Translations under genes and position numbers: made by a program
Source of the DNA: CAZYZQ01 sp964652075
GTDB taxonomy: Bacteria; Bacillota; Clostridia; Oscillospirales; Oscillospiraceae
Length of the DNA: 19,274 nt
Assembly (NCBI GenBank): GCA_964652075.1
Contig: CAZYZQ010000041.1
Span: 1-19,274, forward strand
Direction of reading: 5' to 3'
Shown: positions 7,971 to 15,421 of the stretch, one piece after another
How the letters are laid out: every line of letters begins with the position of its first letter
Position numbering within the stretch: the first letter of the stretch is position 1
Notes under the pieces: model-generated
What the model was told of the DNA's origin: nothing
What the model saw: the letters and a program-made list of their open reading frames with translations, nothing else
The model's database searches: none

Positions 7971-9178
7971 CGGATGCGCCGCCCTTCCAGATAATAGCGC
8001 TTTTCGCAGGCATGGCCCATGGAGAAGGTCTTGCGCGGCAGAGCGCCGTCTGCCAGCACGCCGCGGAACAGGTCGCCCTTTTCCATCGGCGGAAGCAGGA
8101 ATCCGATCGCGCCGTCCGACCGCGCCAGCCTGCGCGTGACATCTTCGCCGTGGATATAATCCACAGATGCGCCCACTACATCCGGCAAATAGGCATCCAA
8201 AAACGCCTGCAAAATGCCGACTGCCAGTGTTCCCTTGCGCGGGTCAAGGCGTATCGTTCCTTCCGCTGTACCTGCGACCCAGCGCACCGGGATGCCGTCC
8301 GGTGCCCCTGCCGTCTGCTCCAATTCAGAAAGCAGTGCTTCCGGTGCAACGCCTGTCACAATCCGGTGGATCGGCTCAAATTCCAGCGCCGGATCGTGGA
8401 TGTTTTCCAGCTCGACAAGCGCGTAGCGCGCCGGATCGTCCGGCGCCGCGCCCTGCGCCTTCTTCTGCTCCCAGATGGTCTTCGCCGTTGCAAGCGAGTG
8501 GTTGCCATCGCCGACCGCAAACACCATCTGCGGATGTTCCGCTGTATAGGACGCCTCGCGCGCCAAAAACGCCGCGCAGTCCTCCGGCCCAAGCAGCCAG
8601 CCTGTGATATGGCCGCCCTGCTCCATCAGCTCGAAGTCGTAGCAGCACTCCAGCTGCGATTTCCGGGCGCGAATCGGCCCGAGCAAATTGTCCGCCGGGT
8701 CGTCGGCCAGCAGCAGCACGTGCGGCAGCTCAAGCGCCGCATGCTCCCGCACGCGCACGCGCGGCGGGATACGTTCACGCACTGTCCCCTCCGTCGCACG
8801 CACCGGCGCATCTGTGCCGGGTGTAAACGAGTAGGCCTCCAGATCGACACGGCCAACCAGCCCGCAGCGCACCTTCCCGTTCTGCATAACACGCTCTACA
8901 TAGACGAGCGCATCCGGCGCTTCGCGGAAAACGCCCCCTGCGAGATAGCGCTCCATATTCGCGTTCACGCGCGCGATCCGCGCGTCGAGATCCGGCGCCG
9001 ACAACTCCGCCTCGGGCAGAATCATGTGGAGCGTAGACGGTGCGTCCGCGACACAGTCTGCGACGCGCGCCCAGTAGGCCGGCTCCGAGGTGAACTGGTC
9101 GCACGCCACGACCGACCATTTCTCCAGTGCAACCCCCTGCGGCAGCAGGAGGTTTGCGGGCAAAAAGACGTTCTTCAT
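7967..9178 (-). CDS. DUF1015 family protein
   Basis: 403-residue cytosolic protein recognisable as DUF1015 (PF06245) by GDGNHSLATAK (223-233), the stretch around PHVLLLADDP (152-161) with the following NLLGPIRARKSQL, and the C-terminal LPRKTFSMGHACEKRYYLEGR. The biochemical function of this widespread family is not established, as far as I know. It is encoded 12 nt downstream of an aminotransferase and overlaps ispE by 4 nt. This context suggests a role in amino-acid or cofactor metabolism but proves nothing. The ATG at 9178 is preceded by GAGGAG at good spacing. No signal peptide or membrane segment is visible. Confidence 0.9.
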   Translation of the reverse strand: MKNVFLPANLLLPQGVALEKWSVVACDQFTSEPAYWARVADCVADAPSTLHMILPEAELSAPDLDARIARVNANMERYLAGGVFREAPDALVYVERVMQNGKVRCGLVGRVDLEAYSFTPGTDAPVRATEGTVRERIPPRVRVREHAALELPHVLLLADDPADNLLGPIRARKSQLECCYDFELMEQGGHITGWLLGPEDCAAFLAREASYTAEHPQMVFAVGDGNHSLATAKTIWEQKKAQGAAPDDPARYALVELENIHDPALEFEPIHRIVTGVAPEALLSELEQTAGAPDGIPVRWVAGTAEGTIRLDPRKGTLAVGILQAFLDAYLPDVVGASVDYIHGEDVTRRLARSDGAIGFLLPPMEKGDLFRGVLADGALPRKTFSMGHACEKRYYLEGRRIR

Positions 9179-9190
9179 CGTAGTTTCTCC

Positions 9191-10360
9191 TCAAAGCGAC
9201 TGCATGAACCGGGCAATCCGGTTCAGCGCTTCCTCCAGATTCTCCATGCTGGCCGCATAGCACATCCGCGCATAGCCCTCGCCGCTCTCGCCAAAGGCGT
9301 TGCCGGAGATGGCCGCGACCTTCTGCCGCACCAGAAGCTGCTCGCAGAACTCGTCCGACGAAAGGCCCGTGGAGGCTGTGACGGACGGAAATACGTAGAA
9401 CGCGCCGCGCGGCTCAAAGCAGGACAGCCCAAGCGACCGCAGCCCCTCCACCAGAAAGCGGCGGCGGCCATTGTATTCGGCCTTCATCTTTTCGATATCC
9501 TCGTCGCCGTTGCGCAGCGCCTCAATGGCGGCATATTGGCTCGTCGTCGGCGCGCACATGATGGCATACTGGTGAATTTTGGTCATCTGTTCAATCACCG
9601 GCTTCGGCCCGCAGGCATAGCCCAGCCGCCAGCCGGTCATGGAGTATGCCTTGGAAAAGCCGTTGACCACGATTGTCTGGTCATACATCTCCGGCAGGTT
9701 TGCCATGGAGACATGCCGCCCCTCATAGGTCAGCTCCGCGTAGATCTCGTCCGAAATCACGAAAATATTGTGTTTCTTCAGGATCGGAACCAGCGCTTCA
9801 AGATCGGCACGCTGCATAATTCCGCCCGTCGGATTTGACGGATACGGCAGAATCAGCGCCTTTGTCTTTGGCGTAATGGCCGCTTCCAGCTGCTCGGGCG
9901 AGAGCCTGAACTCGTTTTCGCTCGACATGGGGATCGGCACCGGCACGCCGGATGCCAGAACCGTCATCGGCCCATAGCACACAAACGACGGCTCCGGCAC
10001 CAGCACCTCGTCGCCCGGATTTACAAGCGCGCGAACCACAAGGTCGATTGCCTCGCTGCCGCCGACCGTCACGAGCGTCTGCGTCATCGCATCATACTGC
10101 TGCCCGAAGCGCCGCTCCAGATAGCGGCTGATCTCCTGCCGCAGCTCGCGCAGGCCCGCGTTGCCGGTATATTTTGTGCGCCCCTTTTCAAGCGAATAGA
10201 TACCCGCGTCGCGGATATGCCACGGCGTCACAAAATCCGGCTCACCGACGCCAAGGGAGATGGCGTCGTCCATCTCCACCAGGATATCAAAAAATTTCCG
10301 GATGCCGGAGGGCTTCAGGCTCTGCACCCTCTTTGACATCACCTGTGTGTAATCGATCAT
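9191..10360 (-). CDS. Class I/II PLP-dependent aminotransferase (aspartate/aromatic type)
   Basis: Fold-type I aminotransferase of 389 residues. The PLP lysine is K237 in NGFSKAYSMTGWRLGY, with R245 as phosphate-binding arginine. The asparagine of YPSNPTGG (N176) and the DEIY motif (D204, Y207) contact the cofactor, and VGGSEAI (99-105) is the PLP phosphate-loop region. The C-terminal arginine in GYARMCYA fits the substrate carboxylate-binding residue. It most resembles the aspartate/aromatic/PatA-like group, but the exact amino acid cannot be read from sequence. The ATG overlaps the stop of the upstream Lrp gene in ATGA (10357-10360), so the regulator and enzyme are co-translated and the enzyme is probably part of that regulator's circuit. 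Confidence 0.93.
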   Translation of the reverse strand: MIDYTQVMSKRVQSLKPSGIRKFFDILVEMDDAISLGVGEPDFVTPWHIRDAGIYSLEKGRTKYTGNAGLRELRQEISRYLERRFGQQYDAMTQTLVTVGGSEAIDLVVRALVNPGDEVLVPEPSFVCYGPMTVLASGVPVPIPMSSENEFRLSPEQLEAAITPKTKALILPYPSNPTGGIMQRADLEALVPILKKHNIFVISDEIYAELTYEGRHVSMANLPEMYDQTIVVNGFSKAYSMTGWRLGYACGPKPVIEQMTKIHQYAIMCAPTTSQYAAIEALRNGDEDIEKMKAEYNGRRRFLVEGLRSLGLSCFEPRGAFYVFPSVTASTGLSSDEFCEQLLVRQKVAAISGNAFGESGEGYARMCYAASMENLEEALNRIARFMQSL

Positions 10361-10848
10361 ACGAAAATCGGACTCTCTTTCTCTGGCTTTTCCACGCAGT
10401 AAAGGGCGTGCTTTTCCTTATATTTACGCAGAATAAAGTGCGTCGCCGTGCCGCGCACGCCGGGAATCGGCGCGAGCTTCGAGCTGACAAACATCGACAC
10501 ATCCCGCAGCGTCCGCCCGGAGATAATGACGGTAAAGTCAAACCCGCCGGACATAAGATACATGCTCTCAACCTCATCATACTGGTACACACGCTTTGCG
10601 ATCCGGTCGAACCCGTCGTCGCTCTGCGGCGTGACGGAGACCTCGATCAGCGCCGTCACCGTGCTGTCGTCCACGCGATCCCAGTCGATGATCCCGGTAT
10701 AGCCCAGAATGACATGCTCCTCTTCGAGCTTTTTTACAATCGCAGCCGCCTCCTGCGCGGAAATCCCGGCATAGGCCGCGAGCTCCGCCGGCGTATATTT
10801 TGCATTTTCTTCCAAACGAGCGAGAATCGTTTTTTCTGCCTGTGTCAT
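10357..10848 (-). CDS. Lrp/AsnC family transcriptional regulator
   Basis: 163-residue regulator with an N-terminal winged helix-turn-helix (about 1-55, including LAAYAGISAQEAAAIVKKLEEE) and a C-terminal Lrp/RAM ligand-binding domain (about 60-145, with MSGGFDFTVIISG). Family members sense amino acids and act as dimers or octamers on DNA. The ATG at 10848 is chosen because AGGAGGTG lies 8 bases upstream and a promoter is correctly placed; the frame stays open to 11049, but that extension crosses the promoter and has no domain character. It is first in an operon with an aminotransferase, so an amino- or keto-acid is the likely effector, and autoregulation is common in the family. Confidence 0.93.
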   Translation of the reverse strand: MTQAEKTILARLEENAKYTPAELAAYAGISAQEAAAIVKKLEEEHVILGYTGIIDWDRVDDSTVTALIEVSVTPQSDDGFDRIAKRVYQYDEVESMYLMSGGFDFTVIISGRTLRDVSMFVSSKLAPIPGVRGTATHFILRKYKEKHALYCVEKPEKESPIFV

Positions 10849-10879
10849 ATTTGAGACACCTCCTGTGTGGGTTTGTACT

Positions 10880-10908
10880 ATTATAACGCAAATCCGCCCT
10901 CGTGAAAA
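10880..10908 (-). promoter_or_regulatory. Promoter of the lrp-aminotransferase-DUF1015-ispE operon
   Basis: On the minus strand TTTTCA (10903-10908) and a perfect TATAAT (10880-10885) are separated by 17 bases. Transcription would begin near 10873, giving a leader of about 25 bases that contains AGGAGGTG (10859-10866). Confidence 0.75.
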
Positions 10909-10987
10909 GCCCCAATTCCGCCGCCGCATACTTTTGCGGCTTCTGCCAATACTAGCAGCATCGCTATACGGAGAGGAGTTTTGCAGA

Positions 10988-11203
10988 ATGGATATCGTAT
11001 CTCTGATTCTCGTCATCATCGGTGCGATCAACTGGGGGCTTGTCGGCATTTTTCAGTTTGATCTGGTCGCGTGGATCTTCGGCGGACAGACGGCATGGCT
11101 CAGCCGGATCGTCTACACGCTGGTCGGCCTGGCGGGCCTGTGGAGCATCAGCCTGCTGTTCCGCAAAAACGAGGGCACGGAAAAAAGCATCGATAACGGC
11201 TGA
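10988..11203 (+). CDS. DUF378 family small membrane protein
   Basis: 71-residue protein with two hydrophobic helices (about 3-25 and 37-58) and a short charged C-terminal tail. The INWGLVGIFQFDLV string, following LILVIIGA, is characteristic of DUF378 (YuzA-like) proteins, which are uncharacterised inner-membrane proteins of about this length. The ATG at 10988 follows GGAGAGGAG (10970-10978); the frame extends upstream to 10865, but that part covers the divergent lrp promoter and is not protein-like. It is transcribed divergently from the Lrp operon and convergently with the Big2 protein gene. Its TGA stop overlaps the T-tract side of the shared hairpin. No promoter I could support was found for it. 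Confidence 0.85.
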   Translation: MDIVSLILVIIGAINWGLVGIFQFDLVAWIFGGQTAWLSRIVYTLVGLAGLWSISLLFRKNEGTEKSIDNG

Positions 11204-11242
11204 AAAAAGGGATCGCCAGTCCGGGACACGGGCTGGCGATCC
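11203..11242 (-). terminator. Intrinsic terminator between convergent genes
   Basis: A perfect 10-bp stem (11210-11219 with 11233-11242) is followed on the minus strand by six T (11203-11208), ending the Big2-protein gene. On the plus strand the same hairpin lies directly after the DUF378 stop but is followed only by CTCTTGC, so it is a weaker terminator in that direction. Confidence 0.85.
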
Positions 11243-11257
11243 TCTTGCAATCCGGGC

Positions 11258-12604
11258 TTATTTGACGCGGACAATGCATGTATAGGTCTGTCCGCCGTAG
11301 CTGACGTGAATATTGGTCGTACCGCTGCCGACACCCTTGACGGTGCCGTCCACGCTGACTGTCGCAACGGAGGCGTCATCCGTGCTCCAGCTCAGGCTGC
11401 CGTCCGTATCGGACAGGCTGATGGAAAATGTCTCGTCAACAGAGATCGTAACGTCATTGTGCGAGATCTCATGGCTGCCGCCCTCGCTGCCCGTGTTACC
11501 CTCGTTGTCACCGTTTTCGCCGTCCTCCTCGCCGCCCTCTGCGCTGGCCGCGAGGTTGCAGCGGACAATGCAGGAAAGCTCCACACCGCTGTCCTGCCCG
11601 CCGACAAGCGCATAGACATGCGTTGTGCCGCTGCCGACGGCCGTCACCGTTCCGCCTGCGCTGACAGTCGCAATGCTCTCGTTGTCGGAATACCAGCTCA
11701 CGGACTCGTCCGTCACACCGCGCACGCGCAGCGTTGCCGTCTCGCCGCGGTAGAAGAGCGTAAAGTCCTCCGAACTCAGGCTGAAGGAGGCAGGATCCTG
11801 CGTCTCCGGCTCGTCCGGGGTGTCCGGTTCGTCAGGCGTATCCGGCTCATCCGGCGTATCCGGCTCATCCGGCGTATCCGGCTCGTCCGGCTCATCCGGC
11901 TCTACCGGCTCAAAGCGGCAGATAACCTGACAGGTCGTCGACTGCGCGCCGCAGACCACGTCAATCAGCGTCTGTCCCGGCCCGGTGGCCAGCACAACGC
12001 CGTCCGCGCTGACGGTTGCAACCGCCGTGTCGCCGCTTGCAAAGGAAACCGTGCCGGTGTAGCCCGCGGGCTGGGCCAGCACCAGGATTTTCTCAGTCTG
12101 TCCCGCCTCGGTCAACGTGATGACCGGATTCTCCAGCTTCACCGCCGTGCAGATGGACAGGTCCACCTCCGGCTCGTCCGGCTCGTCGAGCGGCAGCTCG
12201 ACCTTATCCTCCGGGGGCGTGTTCTCCTCTTTCGACGTCTTTGGCGTGAAAAAGCCCAGCTTAAATGCCGCAAAGATCGCCAAAATGACAACGGCCACCG
12301 CCAGCACAACGCCAATCAGGATGCGAAGCGCCAGCGGAATTTTTCCGCCGCGCCCGGGCTGCGGGTCGCGATCCGACGCGTTGTTTTTTTTCAGCCGGGA
12401 GCCGCCCTTCCGGCGCGGCTGCTCCGACGGGGCCGGACGCGCGGGCTGCGGCCTTTGCGGCGCAGGCGCGGGCCCTGCGGCCGGCATATCCGTTTCGACC
12501 AGCTGTTCCGGCGACTCTTCCAGCGCCGTCCCGTTACAAAGCGGACAGCGCTCCGCGCCGTCCGGATAGACAGTCCCACAATAGAGACAAACTCGTTTTT
12601 CCAT
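11258..12604 (-). CDS. Zinc-ribbon, single-pass membrane protein with three Big2 (Ig-like) domains
   Basis: 448 residues. The N-terminus is a zinc ribbon (C6-x2-C9 and C20-x2-C23), followed by a Pro/Ala-rich and basic stretch (40-90), one transmembrane helix (about 90-118), and an outer part with three bacterial Ig-like Big2 domains (about 152-231, 272-349, 380-448). Each Big2 domain shows the typical ATVSADG/ATVSAGG/ATVSVDG and VGSGTT-type strings. The first two domains are joined by a DEPDTP repeat (about 235-266) and the last two by an acidic Gly/Asn linker (356-377). With no signal peptide and basic residues before the helix, the zinc ribbon should be cytosolic and the Ig part outside. 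The ATG at 12604 follows GGAGG (12612-12616). It is divergent from the pseudokinase/FN3 gene, which has the same overall plan. The function is unknown; sensing or surface adhesion is inference. Confidence 0.9.
   Translation of the reverse strand: MEKRVCLYCGTVYPDGAERCPLCNGTALEESPEQLVETDMPAAGPAPAPQRPQPARPAPSEQPRRKGGSRLKKNNASDRDPQPGRGGKIPLALRILIGVVLAVAVVILAIFAAFKLGFFTPKTSKEENTPPEDKVELPLDEPDEPEVDLSICTAVKLENPVITLTEAGQTEKILVLAQPAGYTGTVSFASGDTAVATVSADGVVLATGPGQTLIDVVCGAQSTTCQVICRFEPVEPDEPDEPDTPDEPDTPDEPDTPDEPDTPDEPETQDPASFSLSSEDFTLFYRGETATLRVRGVTDESVSWYSDNESIATVSAGGTVTAVGSGTTHVYALVGGQDSGVELSCIVRCNLAASAEGGEEDGENGDNEGNTGSEGGSHEISHNDVTISVDETFSISLSDTDGSLSWSTDDASVATVSVDGTVKGVGSGTTNIHVSYGGQTYTCIVRVK
11808..11906 (-). 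repeat. 18-bp tandem repeat encoding a DEPDTP linker
   Basis: Four consecutive 18-base units (11808-11825, 11826-11843, 11844-11861, 11862-11879) are followed by three 9-base half units to 11906. They encode the Asp-Glu-Pro/Asp-Thr-Pro linker between the first two Ig-like domains. The two middle-right units are identical at the DNA level, which favours length change by slippage. Confidence 0.9.
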
Positions 12605-12640
12605 GGGTGATCCTCCACTGAAGTGTTTACATACGGTCAT

Positions 12641-12669
12641 ATTTTATCACATTTTCCCGTTCTTGCCAA
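12641..12669 (-). promoter_or_regulatory. Promoter of the zinc-ribbon/Big2 gene
   Basis: On the minus strand TTGGCA (12664-12669) and TAAAAT (12641-12646) are spaced 17 bases apart, each one or two bases from consensus. It gives a leader of about 30 bases before the ATG at 12604. Confidence 0.75.
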
Positions 12670-12688
12670 TAGGAGTTTGATTGTTCTA

Positions 12689-12717
12689 TTGCTTTTTTTC
12701 GGGGAATGGGCTAAAAT
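12689..12717 (+). promoter_or_regulatory. Promoter of the pseudokinase/FN3-pfkA operon
   Basis: TTGCTT (12689-12694) and TAAAAT (12712-12717) are separated by 17 bases on the plus strand. Its predicted start near 12724 lies downstream of the GTG at 12718, supporting the TTG at 12751 as the real start codon of the gene. It stands back-to-back with the promoter of the Big2 gene in the same 146-bp gap. Confidence 0.65.
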
Positions 12718-12750
12718 GTGGATAGCCATTGGATCAAGGAGGCGAACAAC

Positions 12751-15408
12751 TTGCAGGAACCTAAACGAATTTCCCCTCTGCTGGACGGCTACTCCTTCCT
12801 CAGCTGCGTCAGCGAGGCGGATGGAACAGCCGTGTATCGGATGCGCAGCGACGAGACCGGCATCACTTACATTCTGACCCAGTCGCGCATTCCTGCGTCT
12901 GCCACGCAGGTTGAGGCGCTGATTCTTTCCGGTGCCGCGGCGGACGAGGCCGCTGCAAAGGCGTATTATGAAGAAGTCCTCGTCGGCCGTGAAAAGGAGC
13001 TTTCCCTCCTGCAGCAGCTCGGCCCATCGACCGGCGTACTGGCCTGCACCGGCTTTCAGTCTGAGCCGCTGGAGGACGGTGTCGGCTTCCTGCTCTCTAC
13101 GCTGACACAGGAGTATCAGAGTCTCTCCGCCTACATGGCGGAAACCGCTATGACCCACCTTTCCGCGCTGAATCTCGGCATTGACCTGGGGCTTGCGCTG
13201 GCAATGCTCGCGCGGCAGGACCTGCTGCCGCTCAATGTCACGCTCGACAACGTCTTTATCGGCCCGCAGAAGCATTTCCTGTTCGGCAATCTGCATGTCG
13301 CCAACCGGAAGGAGCTGCGCTTCGGCTCCATGCCGGAAAATCTGCTGGGCGAATTCACCGCGCCAGAGATGTTCAGTCTCACCGCCTCGCTGAACGAGAC
13401 GATTGACCTCTACGCGCTGGGGCTGATCCTCTACAGGATCTATAACGGCAACCACGCGCCGTTTGCCGACGAGCGCACAAGCGCGAAGGAGGCTAACGAC
13501 CTGCGCCTGCAGAAGCAGCCGCTGCCGACGCCGATCTACGCGGACTACGAGCTGTCTGAGATCATTCTGAAGGCCTGCGCGCCGGAGCCTGAGGACCGCT
13601 ACCAGTCCGCCGAGGACTTCTGCCGCGACCTGAGCATGTATATGAAGCGGAACACCATCACCGACGAGCTGATTGTGCCGCCGATTATCACCGACCTGAC
13701 CGAGCCGATCACCGAGGAGGAGATGAACGAGCCGGTTGAGCCGATCCAGTTTGCAGAGGCATCCGAGCTCGACGCCGACTTTGTCTCGCATCTTTCGCCC
13801 GATCAGGCGGCGCCTGTACCAGCGGGCAGCGATGAGTCGGAGGCAACTGCCCCGGATACCACGGCGCCGGAGGATGCGGCGCCGCCCGCGAAGAAAAAGC
13901 TCCCCCGCTGGCTGCTGATCTCCGGCATCGTTGTCGTCCTTGCCGCCTTTGCAGTTGCGCTTTTTTTCTACCTCCGCCCCGCCCCGGTCGAAATTACCGG
14001 CATTACGCTCAAGGATAAGGGAACTGATTATATCTCCCTCTCCGTCGCCTACCCGGACGACGCGCCCGCGCTCGAGGCCGTCTGCGCGGACAGCTATGGC
14101 AATGAGCAGCGCCAGCCGCTCGAGGGCAGCGACTGCACCTTCACTGGCCTGACGCCGGGCGTGCAGTATACTGTCACTGTGCAGGCGATAAACGGCGCCT
14201 CTGTCCGCGGGAAACGCTCTGCAATGATCTCCACCGACTCCGTCACGGAGATCAGCGCATTCACCGTCAGCGATGTCACCAGCAACTCCGCGCAGATTGA
14301 TCTGACCGTGCAGGGCCCGGAGCCGGAGGAATGGATTCTGCACTACACCTCCGAGGAGGGACAGTCTGCGTCCACGGTCTTTACCGGCCACTCCCACACC
14401 CTGCAAAACCTCTCCGCCGGCGCAGCCTATACGCTGACACTGGAGGCCGCTCCCGGCTTCACGCTGGACGGCCAGCTGGAGGCAACCTGCACAACCCTCA
14501 ATGTTGTGGATCTTGCCTCCTTCGAGGTCACATCGCTCAGCGGCAGCGAGGCCACCGTCAGCTGGACCTACACCGGTACGCTCTCCGGCGACTGGACTGT
14601 TGTCTGCCGCACCGCCAACGGCACGGAGCTGACGCAGACAACCTCCGGCCTGTCCGCGACCTTCACCGGCCTGCAGGAGGGAACGTCCTATGAGTTCTCA
14701 CTGGAGACCATCGGCTTGCAGCCGTCCGCGCTGCAGCCCCTGCTCTGCACGACGGCCGACTATTCCATTCAGAGCCTGTCCGCCACCGCCACCGCGGCCG
14801 GTACCGTCTCCGTCAGCTGGCAGAGCCTTGGCCTGCCGGACGACGCGCAGTGGCTCCTGACCTATGCCATTGCCGGAAGTGAGGTTCCCTCCTCCGCCGT
14901 CACGGTCACGGGTGACTCTGCAACGCTGGAAAACCTCATCCCGAACACAACCTACGAAATTACGCTCACCTCCGTCACCGACGCGGCGCTTGAAGGCGCA
15001 TCCACAACCGTAACCACTCCGGAAGCGACCAAATTCTCCGACTACGGCATCTCCAACGTCTTCCTTGGCTTCTTCCTGAAGCCGGAAAAAGAGACGTGGA
15101 CCTACCGCGATCTGGCCGTCAGCCGGAAGGAGTACCGGCCAAGCGAAGGCGTTGCCTTCGCCATCGAGGCCATCTACGGTGTCTCATCGAGCGACAAGAG
15201 CGTCCAGACGCTCTACGTTGTCCGCAATGCCGACGGCGTCCCGGTCGACTACTACACCGGCGAGCGCAGCTGGGATTCCATGTGGACAAAGGCGTTGCAC
15301 GTGGGCAGCCTGGACCGCACCCCGCAGACCCCCGGCGTCTATACGCTGGAGATCTATTTCAACGGGCAGCTGGTGACAAGCAAACAATTCACCATTACCG
15401 CAGAGTAA
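12751..15408 (+). CDS. Degenerate protein kinase, membrane helix and fibronectin type III repeats
   Basis: 885 residues. Residues ~12-300 have the plan of a bacterial Ser/Thr (PknB-like) kinase: an APE motif (204-206), DLYALG (219-224) and an EDRYQSAEDF tail (281-290). The catalytic residues are lost: HRDxKxxN reads PLNVTLDN (160-167, catalytic Asp replaced by N162), DFG reads GNL (179-181), the glycine loop is not recognisable and no VAIK lysine is found. An acidic linker, a transmembrane helix (~386-408) and four FN3-like domains (~413-498, 499-584, 586-668, 671-757) follow, then a C-terminal beta-rich module (~765-885). The start is TTG at 12751, 8 bases after a perfect AAGGAGG (12736-12742); GTG at 12718 is in frame but abuts the -10 box. 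The pseudokinase should be cytosolic and the FN3 part outside. pfkA follows after 13 nt. Function unknown; a signalling scaffold or sensor is inference. Confidence 0.88.
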   Translation: MQEPKRISPLLDGYSFLSCVSEADGTAVYRMRSDETGITYILTQSRIPASATQVEALILSGAAADEAAAKAYYEEVLVGREKELSLLQQLGPSTGVLACTGFQSEPLEDGVGFLLSTLTQEYQSLSAYMAETAMTHLSALNLGIDLGLALAMLARQDLLPLNVTLDNVFIGPQKHFLFGNLHVANRKELRFGSMPENLLGEFTAPEMFSLTASLNETIDLYALGLILYRIYNGNHAPFADERTSAKEANDLRLQKQPLPTPIYADYELSEIILKACAPEPEDRYQSAEDFCRDLSMYMKRNTITDELIVPPIITDLTEPITEEEMNEPVEPIQFAEASELDADFVSHLSPDQAAPVPAGSDESEATAPDTTAPEDAAPPAKKKLPRWLLISGIVVVLAAFAVALFFYLRPAPVEITGITLKDKGTDYISLSVAYPDDAPALEAVCADSYGNEQRQPLEGSDCTFTGLTPGVQYTVTVQAINGASVRGKRSAMISTDSVTEISAFTVSDVTSNSAQIDLTVQGPEPEEWILHYTSEEGQSASTVFTGHSHTLQNLSAGAAYTLTLEAAPGFTLDGQLEATCTTLNVVDLASFEVTSLSGSEATVSWTYTGTLSGDWTVVCRTANGTELTQTTSGLSATFTGLQEGTSYEFSLETIGLQPSALQPLLCTTADYSIQSLSATATAAGTVSVSWQSLGLPDDAQWLLTYAIAGSEVPSSAVTVTGDSATLENLIPNTTYEITLTSVTDAALEGASTTVTTPEATKFSDYGISNVFLGFFLKPEKETWTYRDLAVSRKEYRPSEGVAFAIEAIYGVSSSDKSVQTLYVVRNADGVPVDYYTGERSWDSMWTKALHVGSLDRTPQTPGVYTLEIYFNGQLVTSKQFTITAE

Positions 15409-15421
15409 AGGAGTCTCTTTT

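Noticed and set aside
8012..9838. Open frame of about 600 codons on the plus strand across the DUF1015 and aminotransferase genes
   Set aside because: It is antisense to two well-recognised genes, rich in Arg/His/Gln as expected of the mirror frame of GC-rich genes, and shows no domain.
10931..10970. Promoter for the DUF378 gene
   Set aside because: TTGCGG, AATACT and CTATAC occur here but no pair has acceptable spacing, so no promoter is claimed.
10849..11049. N-terminal extension of the Lrp regulator by 67 residues
   Set aside because: The extension covers the promoter and the AGGAGGTG site, and the family starts at the helix-turn-helix.
11808..11906. Possible CRISPR-like array
   Set aside because: The 18-bp units are directly tandem without spacers and are in frame within a protein linker.
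11306..12610. Open frame of 434 codons on the plus strand opposite the zinc-ribbon/Big2 gene
   Set aside because: Its RLIRRIRLIRR-type repeats are only the reverse reading of the DEPDTP repeat; no family is recognisable.
12718..12750. GTG at 12718 as start of the pseudokinase/FN3 gene
   Set aside because: It directly abuts the -10 box, has no ribosome site, and its added 11 residues are encoded by the AAGGAGG site that serves the TTG at 12751.
12637..14406. Open frame of nearly 590 codons on the minus strand opposite the pseudokinase gene
   Set aside because: It has Arg/Leu-rich mirror-frame composition, lacks a ribosome site and would cross the promoter region; the plus strand has clear domain structure.
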